Source: Paenibacillus sp. FSL W8-0186
GTDB taxonomy: Bacteria; Bacillota; Bacilli; Paenibacillales; Paenibacillaceae
Assembly: GCF_037969765.1 (NCBI RefSeq)
Contig: NZ_CP150207.1
Location: forward strand, 186,001-250,000
Length of the DNA: 64,000 nucleotides
Direction: 5' to 3'
Shown: positions 21,071-28,569 of the stretch, in pieces
How positions within the stretch are numbered: the stretch's first letter is position 1
Layout: each line of letters begins with the position of its first letter
Position numbers and translations under genes: made by a program
Notes under the pieces: model-generated
Told to the model about the DNA's origin: nothing
The model's input: only the letters and a program-made list of their open reading frames with translations
Databases searched by the model: none

Positions 21071-21431
21071 GGGGGCGTTTTTGGATTCGACGGGGGTAGA
21101 TCGAGCATAGGTAGCGGGTAGTGGGGACGCGTCCGCTTTATCAACGCTAAAGCCAATTAAACGGCAAACAACAAACAAACTACGCTCTCGCAGCTTAATA
21201 ACCTGCAGACGTGCTCTCGCTCTGTATCGCCCATGTACCGGGATGAGGGCTCAACTTTAGTGGGATACGCTGTCTAGTCTCCGCCTGCGGCTAGCTGAAG
21301 AAGACAAACAGGCTGACCCGAAGGGAATCCGGTGACGGGGAGTCTCTAGGGTGACATCAAAACTGTCACTACACCCGTAGAAGCTTATGTGGCGTTGCCT
21401 TCGGACAGGGGTTCGACTCCCCTCGCCTCCA
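21071..21431 (+). ncRNA. ssrA: Transfer-messenger RNA (tmRNA)
   Basis: The 5' end GGGGGCG-TTTTTGGATTCGAC and 3' end GGTTCGACTCCCCTCGCCTCCA fold into the tRNA-like domain, with acceptor arms GGGGGCG/CGCCTCC and a T-arm. The tag frame at 21163-21195 reads GKQQTNYALAA followed by tandem stops, so with the alanine carried by the RNA the tag is AGKQQTNYALAA, ending in the classical ALAA degron. This copy does not encode CCA; the next bases are TATG. Its 3' 43 nt are repeated at 23064-23106, where CCA is encoded. It acts with SmpB and RNase R, both encoded just upstream. Confidence 0.96.
21389..21431 (+). repeat. Direct repeat, proximal copy (att-like, in ssrA 3' end)
   Basis: These 43 nt from GTGGCGTTGCC to the discriminator A of ssrA recur at 23064-23106 with one mismatch. 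Tyrosine recombinases of many islands use the T-loop and 3' end of ssrA as their attachment site. Confidence 0.75.
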
Positions 21432-21444
21432 TATGTACCATCAG

Positions 21445-21474
21445 AAAGACCACCGTTGAAGGTGGTCTTTTTTA
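21445..21474 (+). terminator. Terminator after ssrA
   Basis: Perfect 10-bp arms AAAGACCACC/GGTGGTCTTT with a 6-nt loop are followed by T. Confidence 0.9.
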
Positions 21475-21592
21475 TTACACCTTTACCGAGCGTCTCCCCA
21501 ATCAGCCCCGTAATGTCTTATCTTGGACTTTGCTTAGCACTAAAATCTAACTTATAATAATAGGCTAATCCATACTGCGTTAGGAGGAGACA

Positions 21593-22846
21593 ATGGAATT
21601 TATCAAAAATCAACTAGACGGATATGGCATGAGCGAACAAACCATTGGATATCTTTCGAATATGATCATGGTCGTGTTTATAGCTGTGGTCTGTATACTG
21701 GCTAATTTCATAGCCAAAAAAATTGTGTTGAAGACGATTATTCATATCGTCCATAACAATAGGTATACGTGGGACAATATTATTTTGGAGAAAAAAGTGT
21801 TTCATAAGCTGTCGCATCTCGTGCCAGCTATCATCATTTATTATTCTGCGTCCACCTTTCTGCCCTATCAAGCTTTGATTGAAAAGGCCGCATTAACGTA
21901 CATGATTATCGTAGCCATTGCGGTGTTTAATGCGCTGCTCAATGCTTTTGATGCGATTTATCGTTCGTTTGAAATCTCTAAGATCAGGCCGATTAAGGGG
22001 TATATACAGGTGGCGAAGATCGTTCTATTCATCGTTGGCGGCATTGTGGTGATCTCGAACCTCATCGGCCAGAATCCCTTGATCATTCTCAGTGGCCTTG
22101 GTGCTCTATCGGCTGTTCTGATGCTCATCTTCAAGGATTCCATATTAGGCCTGGTGGCAGGCGTTCAATTATCATCGAATGATATGGTGCGTGTCGGTGA
22201 CTGGATTGAAATGCCTAAATATAATGCGGACGGCGATGTGATCGACATTACGTTAAACACGGTAAAGGTTAGGAATTTCGATAAGACGATCACGATGATT
22301 CCGAGCTATGCGCTCATCTCGGACTCGTTCAAGAATTGGAGAGGCATGCAAGTATCCGGTGGCCGCAGGATTAAGCGTTGCATCTATATCGATACGAGCA
22401 GCATAAGCTTTTGTACCGAGGAAATGATTGAGGAATTCAAGAAGATTCACTTCCTTACCGAATATGTCACGACAAGATTAGATGAGATTAACGCATACAA
22501 TCTGGAGCACCGGATTAATACGGAAAGCAAAGTGAACGGCAGACAGCTTACGAATGTGGGCGTATTCAGAGAATACATCCATCAATATCTGCGGAACCAT
22601 CCGAAAATTCACCAGGAAATGACGCTGATTGTCAGACAGTTAGCACCGGGAGATAATGGACTGCCATTGGAAATTTACGCTTTCAGCAATGATACCAACT
22701 GGGGAGTGTATGAATCGGTTCAGGCGGATATCTTTGACCACATTTTTGCGGTTGCGCCGACATTTGGGCTACGTGCCTTCCAAAATCCAACGGGCCACGA
22801 TATCGCCCAACTCAAAGAAAGCACGCAATTTTCGCGCGGGTATTGA
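21593..22846 (+). CDS. MscS-family mechanosensitive channel (YbdG type)
   Basis: This 417-aa membrane protein relates to the miniconductance channel YbdG, which relieves hypo-osmotic shock. It has five or so hydrophobic helices (about 21-45, 72-92, 97-118, 138-160, 163-190). The pore-lining helix is followed by the MscS beta-domain signature LGLVAGVQLSSNDMVRVGDW and the YbdG-type insert VIDITLNTVKVRNFDKTITMIP. A cytosolic vestibule makes up the rest. AGGAGGAGA precedes the ATG. It is the only gene between the two copies of the ssrA 3' end, so it may be cargo of a decayed integrated element. No integrase is present. Confidence 0.9.
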   Translation: MEFIKNQLDGYGMSEQTIGYLSNMIMVVFIAVVCILANFIAKKIVLKTIIHIVHNNRYTWDNIILEKKVFHKLSHLVPAIIIYYSASTFLPYQALIEKAALTYMIIVAIAVFNALLNAFDAIYRSFEISKIRPIKGYIQVAKIVLFIVGGIVVISNLIGQNPLIILSGLGALSAVLMLIFKDSILGLVAGVQLSSNDMVRVGDWIEMPKYNADGDVIDITLNTVKVRNFDKTITMIPSYALISDSFKNWRGMQVSGGRRIKRCIYIDTSSISFCTEEMIEEFKKIHFLTEYVTTRLDEINAYNLEHRINTESKVNGRQLTNVGVFREYIHQYLRNHPKIHQEMTLIVRQLAPGDNGLPLEIYAFSNDTNWGVYESVQADIFDHIFAVAPTFGLRAFQNPTGHDIAQLKESTQFSRGY

Positions 22847-22914
22847 GATCGAATCGGAGGTAAGTTGAAGTGAATTGCAAGGTGAAGGCATAACTAAAAT
22901 AAGTCTGGTATCAG

Positions 22915-22946
22915 CGATTAGACGATTAGACGATTAGGCGATTAGT
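22915..22946 (+). repeat. Short tandem repeat CGATTAGA x4
   Basis: Four 8-bp units (CGATTAGA twice, CGATTAGG, CGATTAGT) follow each other in the spacer between the channel gene and the distal ssrA fragment. The surrounding 22847-23047 contains no gene I can support. Confidence 0.75.
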
Positions 22947-23047
22947 GGGGCATGAGTTCGGTACTTTACCGGATTCATGTCTTTTAGTTAGCCTTAACAA
23001 GTAAAATGGAAGAAACAATTACGGCCGCCACGGATTTTCTCATCATT

Positions 23048-23109
23048 CCCCATAGACACCTACGTGGCGTTGCCTTCGGACAGGGGTTCGACTCCTCTCG
23101 CCTCCACCA
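23048..23109 (+). pseudogene. Displaced 3' end of an ssrA gene (att-like distal copy)
   Basis: Positions 23064-23106 match the tmRNA 3' end at 42 of 43 bases. Weaker similarity to the tmRNA continues leftward to about 23048 (CCC-TAGA--C--TA pattern), and CCA is encoded at 23107-23109. A terminator hairpin follows directly, as expected for the original end of a tmRNA gene. I interpret it as the ancestral chromosomal 3' end, separated from the rest of ssrA by an inserted 1.67-kb segment. Confidence 0.7.
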
Positions 23110-23115
23110 TCATGA

Positions 23116-23144
23116 ACATCATCCGCATGAGGATGGTGTTTTTG
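23116..23144 (+). terminator. Terminator behind the displaced ssrA end
   Basis: ACATCATCC pairs with GGATGGTGT (one mismatch) around a 6-nt loop and is followed by TTTTTG. It is probably the original ssrA terminator. Confidence 0.75.
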
Positions 23145-23187
23145 TTTATAATAAGTCAAAGCATTTCGTATAGATGGAGTGAAATAG

Positions 23188-23619
23188 ATGAATCATAATC
23201 ATAGCGATGGAGGTACAATGATATCGGTACTCAATATGGATGGTCAAGAACTAACGCCATGTTTGCCTCATCGAGCTTGGCGGGAAGTCGAGCGTTCGCG
23301 TGCCGTCTGGATTGATGAGGGGACGATCCAATTACTGTATAACCCGTTCTTATTTCGTGACTATCGAAAAGTCGCGCTAAAACGGGATCATCACACTTGT
23401 TTGTGGTGCGGACGTCCCGCCACGACAGTGGACCATATTATCCCCTCAAGCAAAGGCGGCTCGGATCTTCCACACAATCTGCTTGCTTCATGTAGCGATT
23501 GTAATACGAAGCGAGGAAACCGTACTGCGTTCTCTTATCTTGCCGAAAATGCACATTCGGCTCCTAATCTTATCAAGCTTTGTTGGCGCATTTTTAGAGC
23601 TAAATACAGACATCGTTAA
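23188..23619 (+). CDS. HNH endonuclease family protein
   Basis: This protein of up to 143 aa has a C-terminal HNH domain: CLWCG, the DHIIPSSKGGSDLPHNLLASC core with the catalytic His and Asn, and CSDCNTKRGNRT giving the second Cys pair of a structural zinc. This form is common in free-standing bacterial HNH proteins. Two starts are plausible: ATG 23188 after GGAG, and ATG 23218, which has the better-spaced GGAGGT. It stands just beyond the ssrA att-like site. No toxin, restriction or phage genes accompany it, so its role is open. Confidence 0.85.
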   Translation: MNHNHSDGGTMISVLNMDGQELTPCLPHRAWREVERSRAVWIDEGTIQLLYNPFLFRDYRKVALKRDHHTCLWCGRPATTVDHIIPSSKGGSDLPHNLLASCSDCNTKRGNRTAFSYLAENAHSAPNLIKLCWRIFRAKYRHR

Positions 23620-23623
23620 TTGT

Positions 23624-23826
23624 AAAAATGCACAGGAGTATTCCTTTCGGTTAGCTGATGCGACAATGAAGATTCCGGGAGATTTTTTTCTTTGGCGGCT
23701 AGGCGAGGCGACAATTCCATTCCGATATTATGAGGGAGACCTGTATGTAGCCGTATCGCATGACGTTATTTTCAAAAAATGCTAGAAGTTGTTGAGCATT
23801 TAAATGCGCAATATATAGAAGGTTAA
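23624..23826 (+). pseudogene. Frameshifted remnant of a small gene
   Basis: A coding-like stretch reads KIPGDFFLWRLGEATIPFRY and YEGDLYVAVSHDVIFKK, then meets TAG at a run of six A (23774-23779). Adding one A restores the frame, which continues KKMLEVVEHLNAQYIEG to TAA at 23824-23826. No good start or ribosome-binding site is visible, and the frame overlaps the end of the HNH gene. It is either a decayed gene, a sequencing error in the A run, or a slippery-site frameshift. The family is not recognised. Confidence 0.45.
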
Positions 23827-23946
23827 GGTAGAGGGCACCTGATAGGGTACTCTTTTTAATGTAACATAACAAACAAGCCTGTGATCATATAAATGGTGAA
23901 TGTATATATATGTTCTCTTTTTTAGTGTAGGAAATGGGGTAACGAT

Positions 23947-24795
23947 ATGACCGATTCCTCCAAATCGCCAGCCGTCCGCTTCGAGAACGTTTCATTCAGA
24001 TATTCAGAGCAAAGTGAATGGGTCATAAAGGATATTAATTTTAGCATTACGCTGGGTGAATGGGTATCCATCGTGGGAGGAAATGGTTCGGGGAAATCGA
24101 CTTTAATTAAATTAATGAACGGCTTGTTGAAGCCAAGCTTGGGAAGAGTGCATGTCCTCAGTGAAAATATCGAAATGACGAATCTCCTTAAGATTCGCAA
24201 GTCTGTTGTGGTTGTTTTTCAAAACCTTGATGAGCAGATTGTGGGAACAACTGTTGAAGAAGATATTGCATTCGGTTTGCAAAATCTGATGCTCCAGAGG
24301 GATGAGATCATTTCGAGAGTAGACCGTATGATGAAACTACTGCAACTGGAGGAGTATAGGAACCGCCCCGTTCGAACCTTATCCGGAGGACAGAAGCAGT
24401 TGGTAGCGATTGCGGGCGTACTTGCCATGGACCCCAAAATCATCGTTTTCGATGAGTCCACATCCATGTTGGATCCACAAAGTACCATCCATCTGCACAG
24501 CCTAATGTCTGATCTTCATCAACAGGGATTCACCGTGATCCATGTGACTCATCATCCAGAAGACATATTAAAGGCAGATCGGATACTGGTATTGAATCAA
24601 GGTAGACTTGTTTTTGAGGGAGATGTCCCCACCTTAATGAAGCAGCCCGAGATTCTCCAAGATGCTCATACGCTACCGCCTTTTGTTGTACGCTTCAAGG
24701 AATCGCTTTATAGGAGAGGAATAGAGCTGTCAGGCGGCTGCAAATCGGAAAAGGAATTGGCTAAATCCATATGGGAATACATTTCTGCGATGTAA
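23947..24795 (+). CDS. ecfA1: ECF transporter ATPase (EcfA1-type)
   Basis: This 282-aa cytosolic ATP-binding subunit belongs to an energy-coupling-factor vitamin/metal importer. It shows Walker A GGNGSGKST, signature LSGGQKQ, and Walker B IIVFDESTSMLDP, with Ser after Glu where most ABC proteins have Pro; the variant 'DE-TSMLD' is usual for EcfA1. It pairs with the second ATPase, whose gene overlaps its end by 25 bp. The operon A1-A2-T-S follows a weak hairpin at about 23828-23853. A second full ECF ATPase pair outside the ribosomal-protein cluster points to a dedicated (group I) transporter. Confidence 0.93.
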   Translation: MTDSSKSPAVRFENVSFRYSEQSEWVIKDINFSITLGEWVSIVGGNGSGKSTLIKLMNGLLKPSLGRVHVLSENIEMTNLLKIRKSVVVVFQNLDEQIVGTTVEEDIAFGLQNLMLQRDEIISRVDRMMKLLQLEEYRNRPVRTLSGGQKQLVAIAGVLAMDPKIIVFDESTSMLDPQSTIHLHSLMSDLHQQGFTVIHVTHHPEDILKADRILVLNQGRLVFEGDVPTLMKQPEILQDAHTLPPFVVRFKESLYRRGIELSGGCKSEKELAKSIWEYISAM

Positions 24796-25640
24796 GCTAT
24801 ACATATGCCAAAGGAACGCCTATGGAGCATAGAGCGGTGAAGTGTATAACTTTGTCCATTCCCGACGGACAATTTATTGCGATCATGGGTTCATCCGGGT
24901 CTGGAAAATCCACGTTAGGTCAGCTTAGTGCGGGTTTGTTGAAGCCAGATAAGGGTACAGTGTACGTGGATAATATCCCGATCAACAACCGCAAAAGCCG
25001 TTCTCAATTATGGAACAAAATCGCTTATGTATCCCAATTCCCGGAGCACCAGTTGTTTGAAGAAACGGTATTTCTGGATATCGGCTTTGGCCTTCGCAGG
25101 ATGAAGTATAGCGATCATGAAATCATGGCCAAAGTGAAAGAAGCCATGGAATTAATAGGGCTGGACTTTGAACGGTACAAGGATCGATCCCCTTTTCAGC
25201 TTAGCGGTGGAGAACAAAGACTTGCTGCATTGGCAGGGGCGCTGATCAAAGAGCCAAATATTCTTATACTAGATGAACCGACAGCCGGACTCGATCCGTC
25301 AGCTCGTATGAAGCTCCATGCTCTACTGACCCTTCTTAAGCGAACACGCCGAATATCCATAGTCTACATTACTCATGATCTTCAGGATGCATTGGAGCAT
25401 GCAGATCGTTTGATCCTTTTACATCACGGAGAATTGGTCCATGACTTGAAAGCAAGCGTAATCCAAAGCGTACTTGATCATCCTCGCATTCCTTTATTTC
25501 CAACCCCACTACTGCGTCTATGCAAGGAACTTGAAGTCATTTTCCCTGAAATAGCCGATTTAGAGATCGTGCAGGAAAACAAGCTCCTCAACTATGTATC
25601 TGAACGAATCTTACGTATCTCGGAGATGGACAATGAATAA
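24771..25640 (+). CDS. ecfA2: ECF transporter ATPase (EcfA2-type)
   Basis: This 289-aa partner ATPase has Walker A GSSGSGKST, the Q-loop YVSQFPEHQLFEETV, signature LSGGEQRL and Walker B ILILDEPTAGLDP. The PEHQLFEETV segment is typical of EcfA2. The gene overlaps ecfA1 and ecfT, indicating one coupled transcript. Confidence 0.93.
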   Translation: MGIHFCDVSYTYAKGTPMEHRAVKCITLSIPDGQFIAIMGSSGSGKSTLGQLSAGLLKPDKGTVYVDNIPINNRKSRSQLWNKIAYVSQFPEHQLFEETVFLDIGFGLRRMKYSDHEIMAKVKEAMELIGLDFERYKDRSPFQLSGGEQRLAALAGALIKEPNILILDEPTAGLDPSARMKLHALLTLLKRTRRISIVYITHDLQDALEHADRLILLHHGELVHDLKASVIQSVLDHPRIPLFPTPLLRLCKELEVIFPEIADLEIVQENKLLNYVSERILRISEMDNE

Positions 25641-26382
25641 CCTTGGCGCATTATCCTCCTTGCAGTATGTAGCAGGCGATTCCTTACTTCACCGGCTGGA
25701 CCCCCGTTCAAAGTATGGTTTTGCTATCAGTTATTTGGTAACCCTTGTTTCATCCAACTCCTTAATAACGAGTTGGGTAGGTATGGTTATCGTCATATCC
25801 TCCTATCTGCTTTCCGGGTTTCATCTTCTTATGGTATGGAACAATCTTCGAGGTATTATTGTCGTCCTATTCATATTGGGTAGTATCCAAGCCAGTCTAA
25901 ATGGGATAGAAGCCGCAGCTCTAATGACGTTAAAAGTGCTTTCTTTTTTCCTGATGATCACATTGATGTTATCCACAACGCCGCCTGAAAAACAAATAGA
26001 GGGACTTCGTAAATTATTATCCCCTGTACGCCGCTTAGGGATAAATACGGAAACGTTTGTGTTTATGTTCACTGTAGCCGTTATTTATATGCCGCTGCTT
26101 TTGGAGGATACAATGCGAATCATGCAGGCACAGAGAGTCCGTGGATTGCATAACGGCAGATGGAATATAGCAAGGAGGAGCAGAGATATGCTTTTACTTT
26201 TGATACCTGTACTCCTCATGATTTTAAGGCGGGCAGAACGATTGTCAGAGGCCATGGAGTCCCGATGTTATCAGCCGGGATGCGAGCGAACGGGTTATGT
26301 TCAACTGAAAATAGCTAAACACGACATCGTCGTTTTGATTCTGGCGATCTTGCTTCCTTTTATTCTTCTGTACCCAATATAA
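25633..26382 (+). CDS. ecfT: ECF transporter transmembrane subunit EcfT
   Basis: This 249-aa integral membrane protein links the ATPase pair to the substrate-binding S component. The N-terminus QYVAGDSLLHRLDPRSKYGF is the EcfT/CbiQ signature. Several hydrophobic helices follow, and the coupling motifs AQRVRG (near residue 170) and ESRCYQPG (near 220) match the two conserved Ala-Arg-Gly-type helices that contact the ATPases. The start is the ATG at 25633 after GGAGATGG, overlapping the end of ecfA2 by 8 bp; the open frame extends 13 codons further upstream. Confidence 0.9.
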   Translation: MNNLGALSSLQYVAGDSLLHRLDPRSKYGFAISYLVTLVSSNSLITSWVGMVIVISSYLLSGFHLLMVWNNLRGIIVVLFILGSIQASLNGIEAAALMTLKVLSFFLMITLMLSTTPPEKQIEGLRKLLSPVRRLGINTETFVFMFTVAVIYMPLLLEDTMRIMQAQRVRGLHNGRWNIARRSRDMLLLLIPVLLMILRRAERLSEAMESRCYQPGCERTGYVQLKIAKHDIVVLILAILLPFILLYPI

Positions 26383-26406
26383 AGGCAGGAGGGAGGCTTC
26401 ATAACA

Positions 26407-26985
26407 ATGCGTAAACTTCTCCTAAATTATTGGACAAAACCGTTGCCGCAAATGTCCGAAACAATATTACCCCAAGTTGGTGCAAATCAAACTAAAACTC
26501 TGATCATCATTGCGTTCTTTAGCGCCCTTACCGCATTACTCCAATCGGCGGGGGGCTTTTTGCCAGGACCGGGATACTTGATCAGCCCGTTTTCTACTGC
26601 CCCAATTGTATTATCGACGCTCATTACGTTACGCTCGGGCCTTACTGCGTATGCACTTAGCTGCTTGTTATTGCTTCTTATTCAACCCAGCGAATTAATC
26701 GTCTTTCCATTTACTACAGGATTGCTTGGGTTAGCATTGGGCTTCGGCATGACACATTTCAAAAATCGGATTCAGGTCATATTATTTTCCTCAGTCGCGT
26801 TATGGATGGGTATTGCGCTAGTGGTATATGCCTTTCGCTTTCCCATACTCGGACCGACGGTTTCAGTAAACTTTCAGGTTGACATCAGCGTGTATGTCTT
26901 ACTTTTTAGCTTGCTTTATAGCGGGATCTGGACGGAAATTAGTCTCCGGCTATTAGCGAGATTAAAAAAAGCCGTGCAAAAATAA
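26407..26985 (+). CDS. Putative ECF substrate-binding S component
   Basis: This 192-aa protein has about five to six hydrophobic helices and little else. Size, topology (helical bundle starting FFSALTALLQSAGGFLPGPG), and position as fourth gene directly after ecfA1-ecfA2-ecfT make it the likely S component that binds the substrate. I cannot assign it to BioY, ThiT, RibU, PanT or another named S family from motifs, so the substrate is unknown. GGAGGGAGG precedes the ATG. Confidence 0.65.
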   Translation: MRKLLLNYWTKPLPQMSETILPQVGANQTKTLIIIAFFSALTALLQSAGGFLPGPGYLISPFSTAPIVLSTLITLRSGLTAYALSCLLLLLIQPSELIVFPFTTGLLGLALGFGMTHFKNRIQVILFSSVALWMGIALVVYAFRFPILGPTVSVNFQVDISVYVLLFSLLYSGIWTEISLRLLARLKKAVQK

Positions 26986-27013
26986 TAATTAAGGGGAAGG
27001 AGTGTGATGTTAG

Positions 27014-28444
27014 TTGATGAAAGTTAAGGTGAGTTTACGGCCTATTGTAAGTAAGATCAATTTACCCACTGTTATGAAAACAGCTATACTTCCGGGCGAT
27101 TCAGTTGAACGATTGTTTATTGCAACCCAGGTTGGAGAAATCTTTTACATAGGCAATGGAGTTATAAGAACTTTTTTGGATATTCGCCCGCGAGTCATCA
27201 AGCTAGGTACTTCTGAACCGGGTGTTTCTCGTGGTGGATATGATGAACGGGGATTGCTAGGGCTGGCGTTTCATCCCAAGTTTTATTATAACGGTCTGTT
27301 TTATCTTCATTATTCAGTAGCTGGAACACAAGGTCCAGGTGCTCTTTCTGAACCTTTTAAGCCTAATCCGTGCGATCCCGGAACTTTAAACTTAAGGTGG
27401 GTAAATAGAGAAACTCAGTATGATCATATTGATACCGTCGAAGAATGGATTTTACAAACGAATGGTCAACCTCGTAAACGGCGGACACTACTTCAATTAA
27501 GAAGGCCATTTTTTAATCATAACGGTGTCAATAGCTTAAACTTTTCACCTGAAACAGGAAAGCTTATTCTAACAACCGGAGATGGAGGATCAGGGTATGA
27601 TCCATTTAATTTAAGTCAGGACGATATGGAGATAGCCGGTAAAATCATAGAAATTGATATAGTTAAGCATACATTTATCCATGATCCACCTGTAGTCACA
27701 CGTTTTAATGAATTTCCCGCACCTATTCAGGAAACCCTTACGGTCATTGCCAAAGGGGTTCGCAATATACCAGGCATTTCATTTCAAAGGTATTATAATT
27801 CATATATCAAATATGTGGGAAATGTTGGTCAGGATTTGGTAGAATCGATTTTTTCATTCGTTCATTATAAACCCATACCGGTTACTCAGCTTATTCAAGC
27901 TTCTTTCATGAATTCTGAACTTGATCAAGAAGGATTTATTAACTTTGGCTGGCGAGGATGGGAAGGAGCTTTTCCTGCTTCGTTTATAAGGGGCTGCTCT
28001 GCAAATCCGACTTTGGATGAGAAAACAACTGCTTATTACGATGAAGCCATACAAACTTCTGTGAGGCGAATTCAGCCTTTAACAAGTTATTATCATAAAG
28101 ATCCCAGACCTGATAAATTTGGAGGAACTGCACTTACAGGTGTCCAGTCATATATAGGGAATCAAATTCCTAGTTTAACGGGTAGCGTTGTGTTTACCGA
28201 TCTTGCCCGGAATGAAGGGGATGGCTCTCAGGTTAAAGGGGTTTTAGCTTATACTAGGGTAAGAGCGGATTGTAAACTAAATGATTTTAGTGTGATTGAA
28301 ACCGATTATAATTTTGGATCTCAATCCGCTTATTATGTGAGTTTGGGGTCGAATTTAGATCAAACCAGACTATATTTAGGGGTTTACAGCTCTATGAAAG
28401 TAACTGATTTCAACCAAGGTACTGTGTTTGAAATCATTCCATAA
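27014..28444 (+). CDS. PQQ-type sugar dehydrogenase-fold (GSDH) protein
   Basis: This 476-aa protein of the soluble glucose/sorbosone dehydrogenase beta-propeller family shows ERLFIATQVGEIFYI, DERGLLGLAFHPKFYYNGLFYLHYS, NHNGVNSLNFSPETGKLILTTGDGGSGYDP and GVQSYIGNQIPSLTGSVVFTDLARNEGDG. No signal peptide is visible, which is odd because bacterial relatives are exported. The frame opens TTG-ATG at 27014/27017 with a stop just before, and GGAAGG lies 13-16 nt upstream. It starts 28 bp after the putative S component and may be part of that operon. Whether it binds PQQ is unknown. Confidence 0.75.
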   Translation: MMKVKVSLRPIVSKINLPTVMKTAILPGDSVERLFIATQVGEIFYIGNGVIRTFLDIRPRVIKLGTSEPGVSRGGYDERGLLGLAFHPKFYYNGLFYLHYSVAGTQGPGALSEPFKPNPCDPGTLNLRWVNRETQYDHIDTVEEWILQTNGQPRKRRTLLQLRRPFFNHNGVNSLNFSPETGKLILTTGDGGSGYDPFNLSQDDMEIAGKIIEIDIVKHTFIHDPPVVTRFNEFPAPIQETLTVIAKGVRNIPGISFQRYYNSYIKYVGNVGQDLVESIFSFVHYKPIPVTQLIQASFMNSELDQEGFINFGWRGWEGAFPASFIRGCSANPTLDEKTTAYYDEAIQTSVRRIQPLTSYYHKDPRPDKFGGTALTGVQSYIGNQIPSLTGSVVFTDLARNEGDGSQVKGVLAYTRVRADCKLNDFSVIETDYNFGSQSAYYVSLGSNLDQTRLYLGVYSSMKVTDFNQGTVFEIIP

Positions 28445-28461
28445 TTCATAACCATTCCCGC

Positions 28462-28487
28462 TATAGCTTTTAGCTATAACTAGTTAT
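28462..28487. promoter_or_regulatory. Paired small palindromes before the MetE-like gene
   Basis: TATAGCT-TTT-AGCTATA (28462-28478) overlaps the perfect palindrome ATAACTAGTTAT (28476-28487), about 85 bp before the next gene. It may be an operator or a weak terminator (no T run follows). No S-box riboswitch is present in this short leader. Confidence 0.35.
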
Positions 28488-28569
28488 GACTTTTCGGTGT
28501 TACGTTATAATACCTCTTCCATGCTACAATCAGAGCATTACGAGGTGAGACAACGAGGAGGTTTTTTGA

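Noticed and set aside
21432..23109. Intact genomic island or prophage at ssrA
   Set aside because: No integrase, excisionase or phage genes; only att-like repeats and one channel gene remain.
28450..28569. S-box (SAM) riboswitch before the MetE-like gene
   Set aside because: The leader is too short and lacks the conserved S-box core; only small palindromes are visible.
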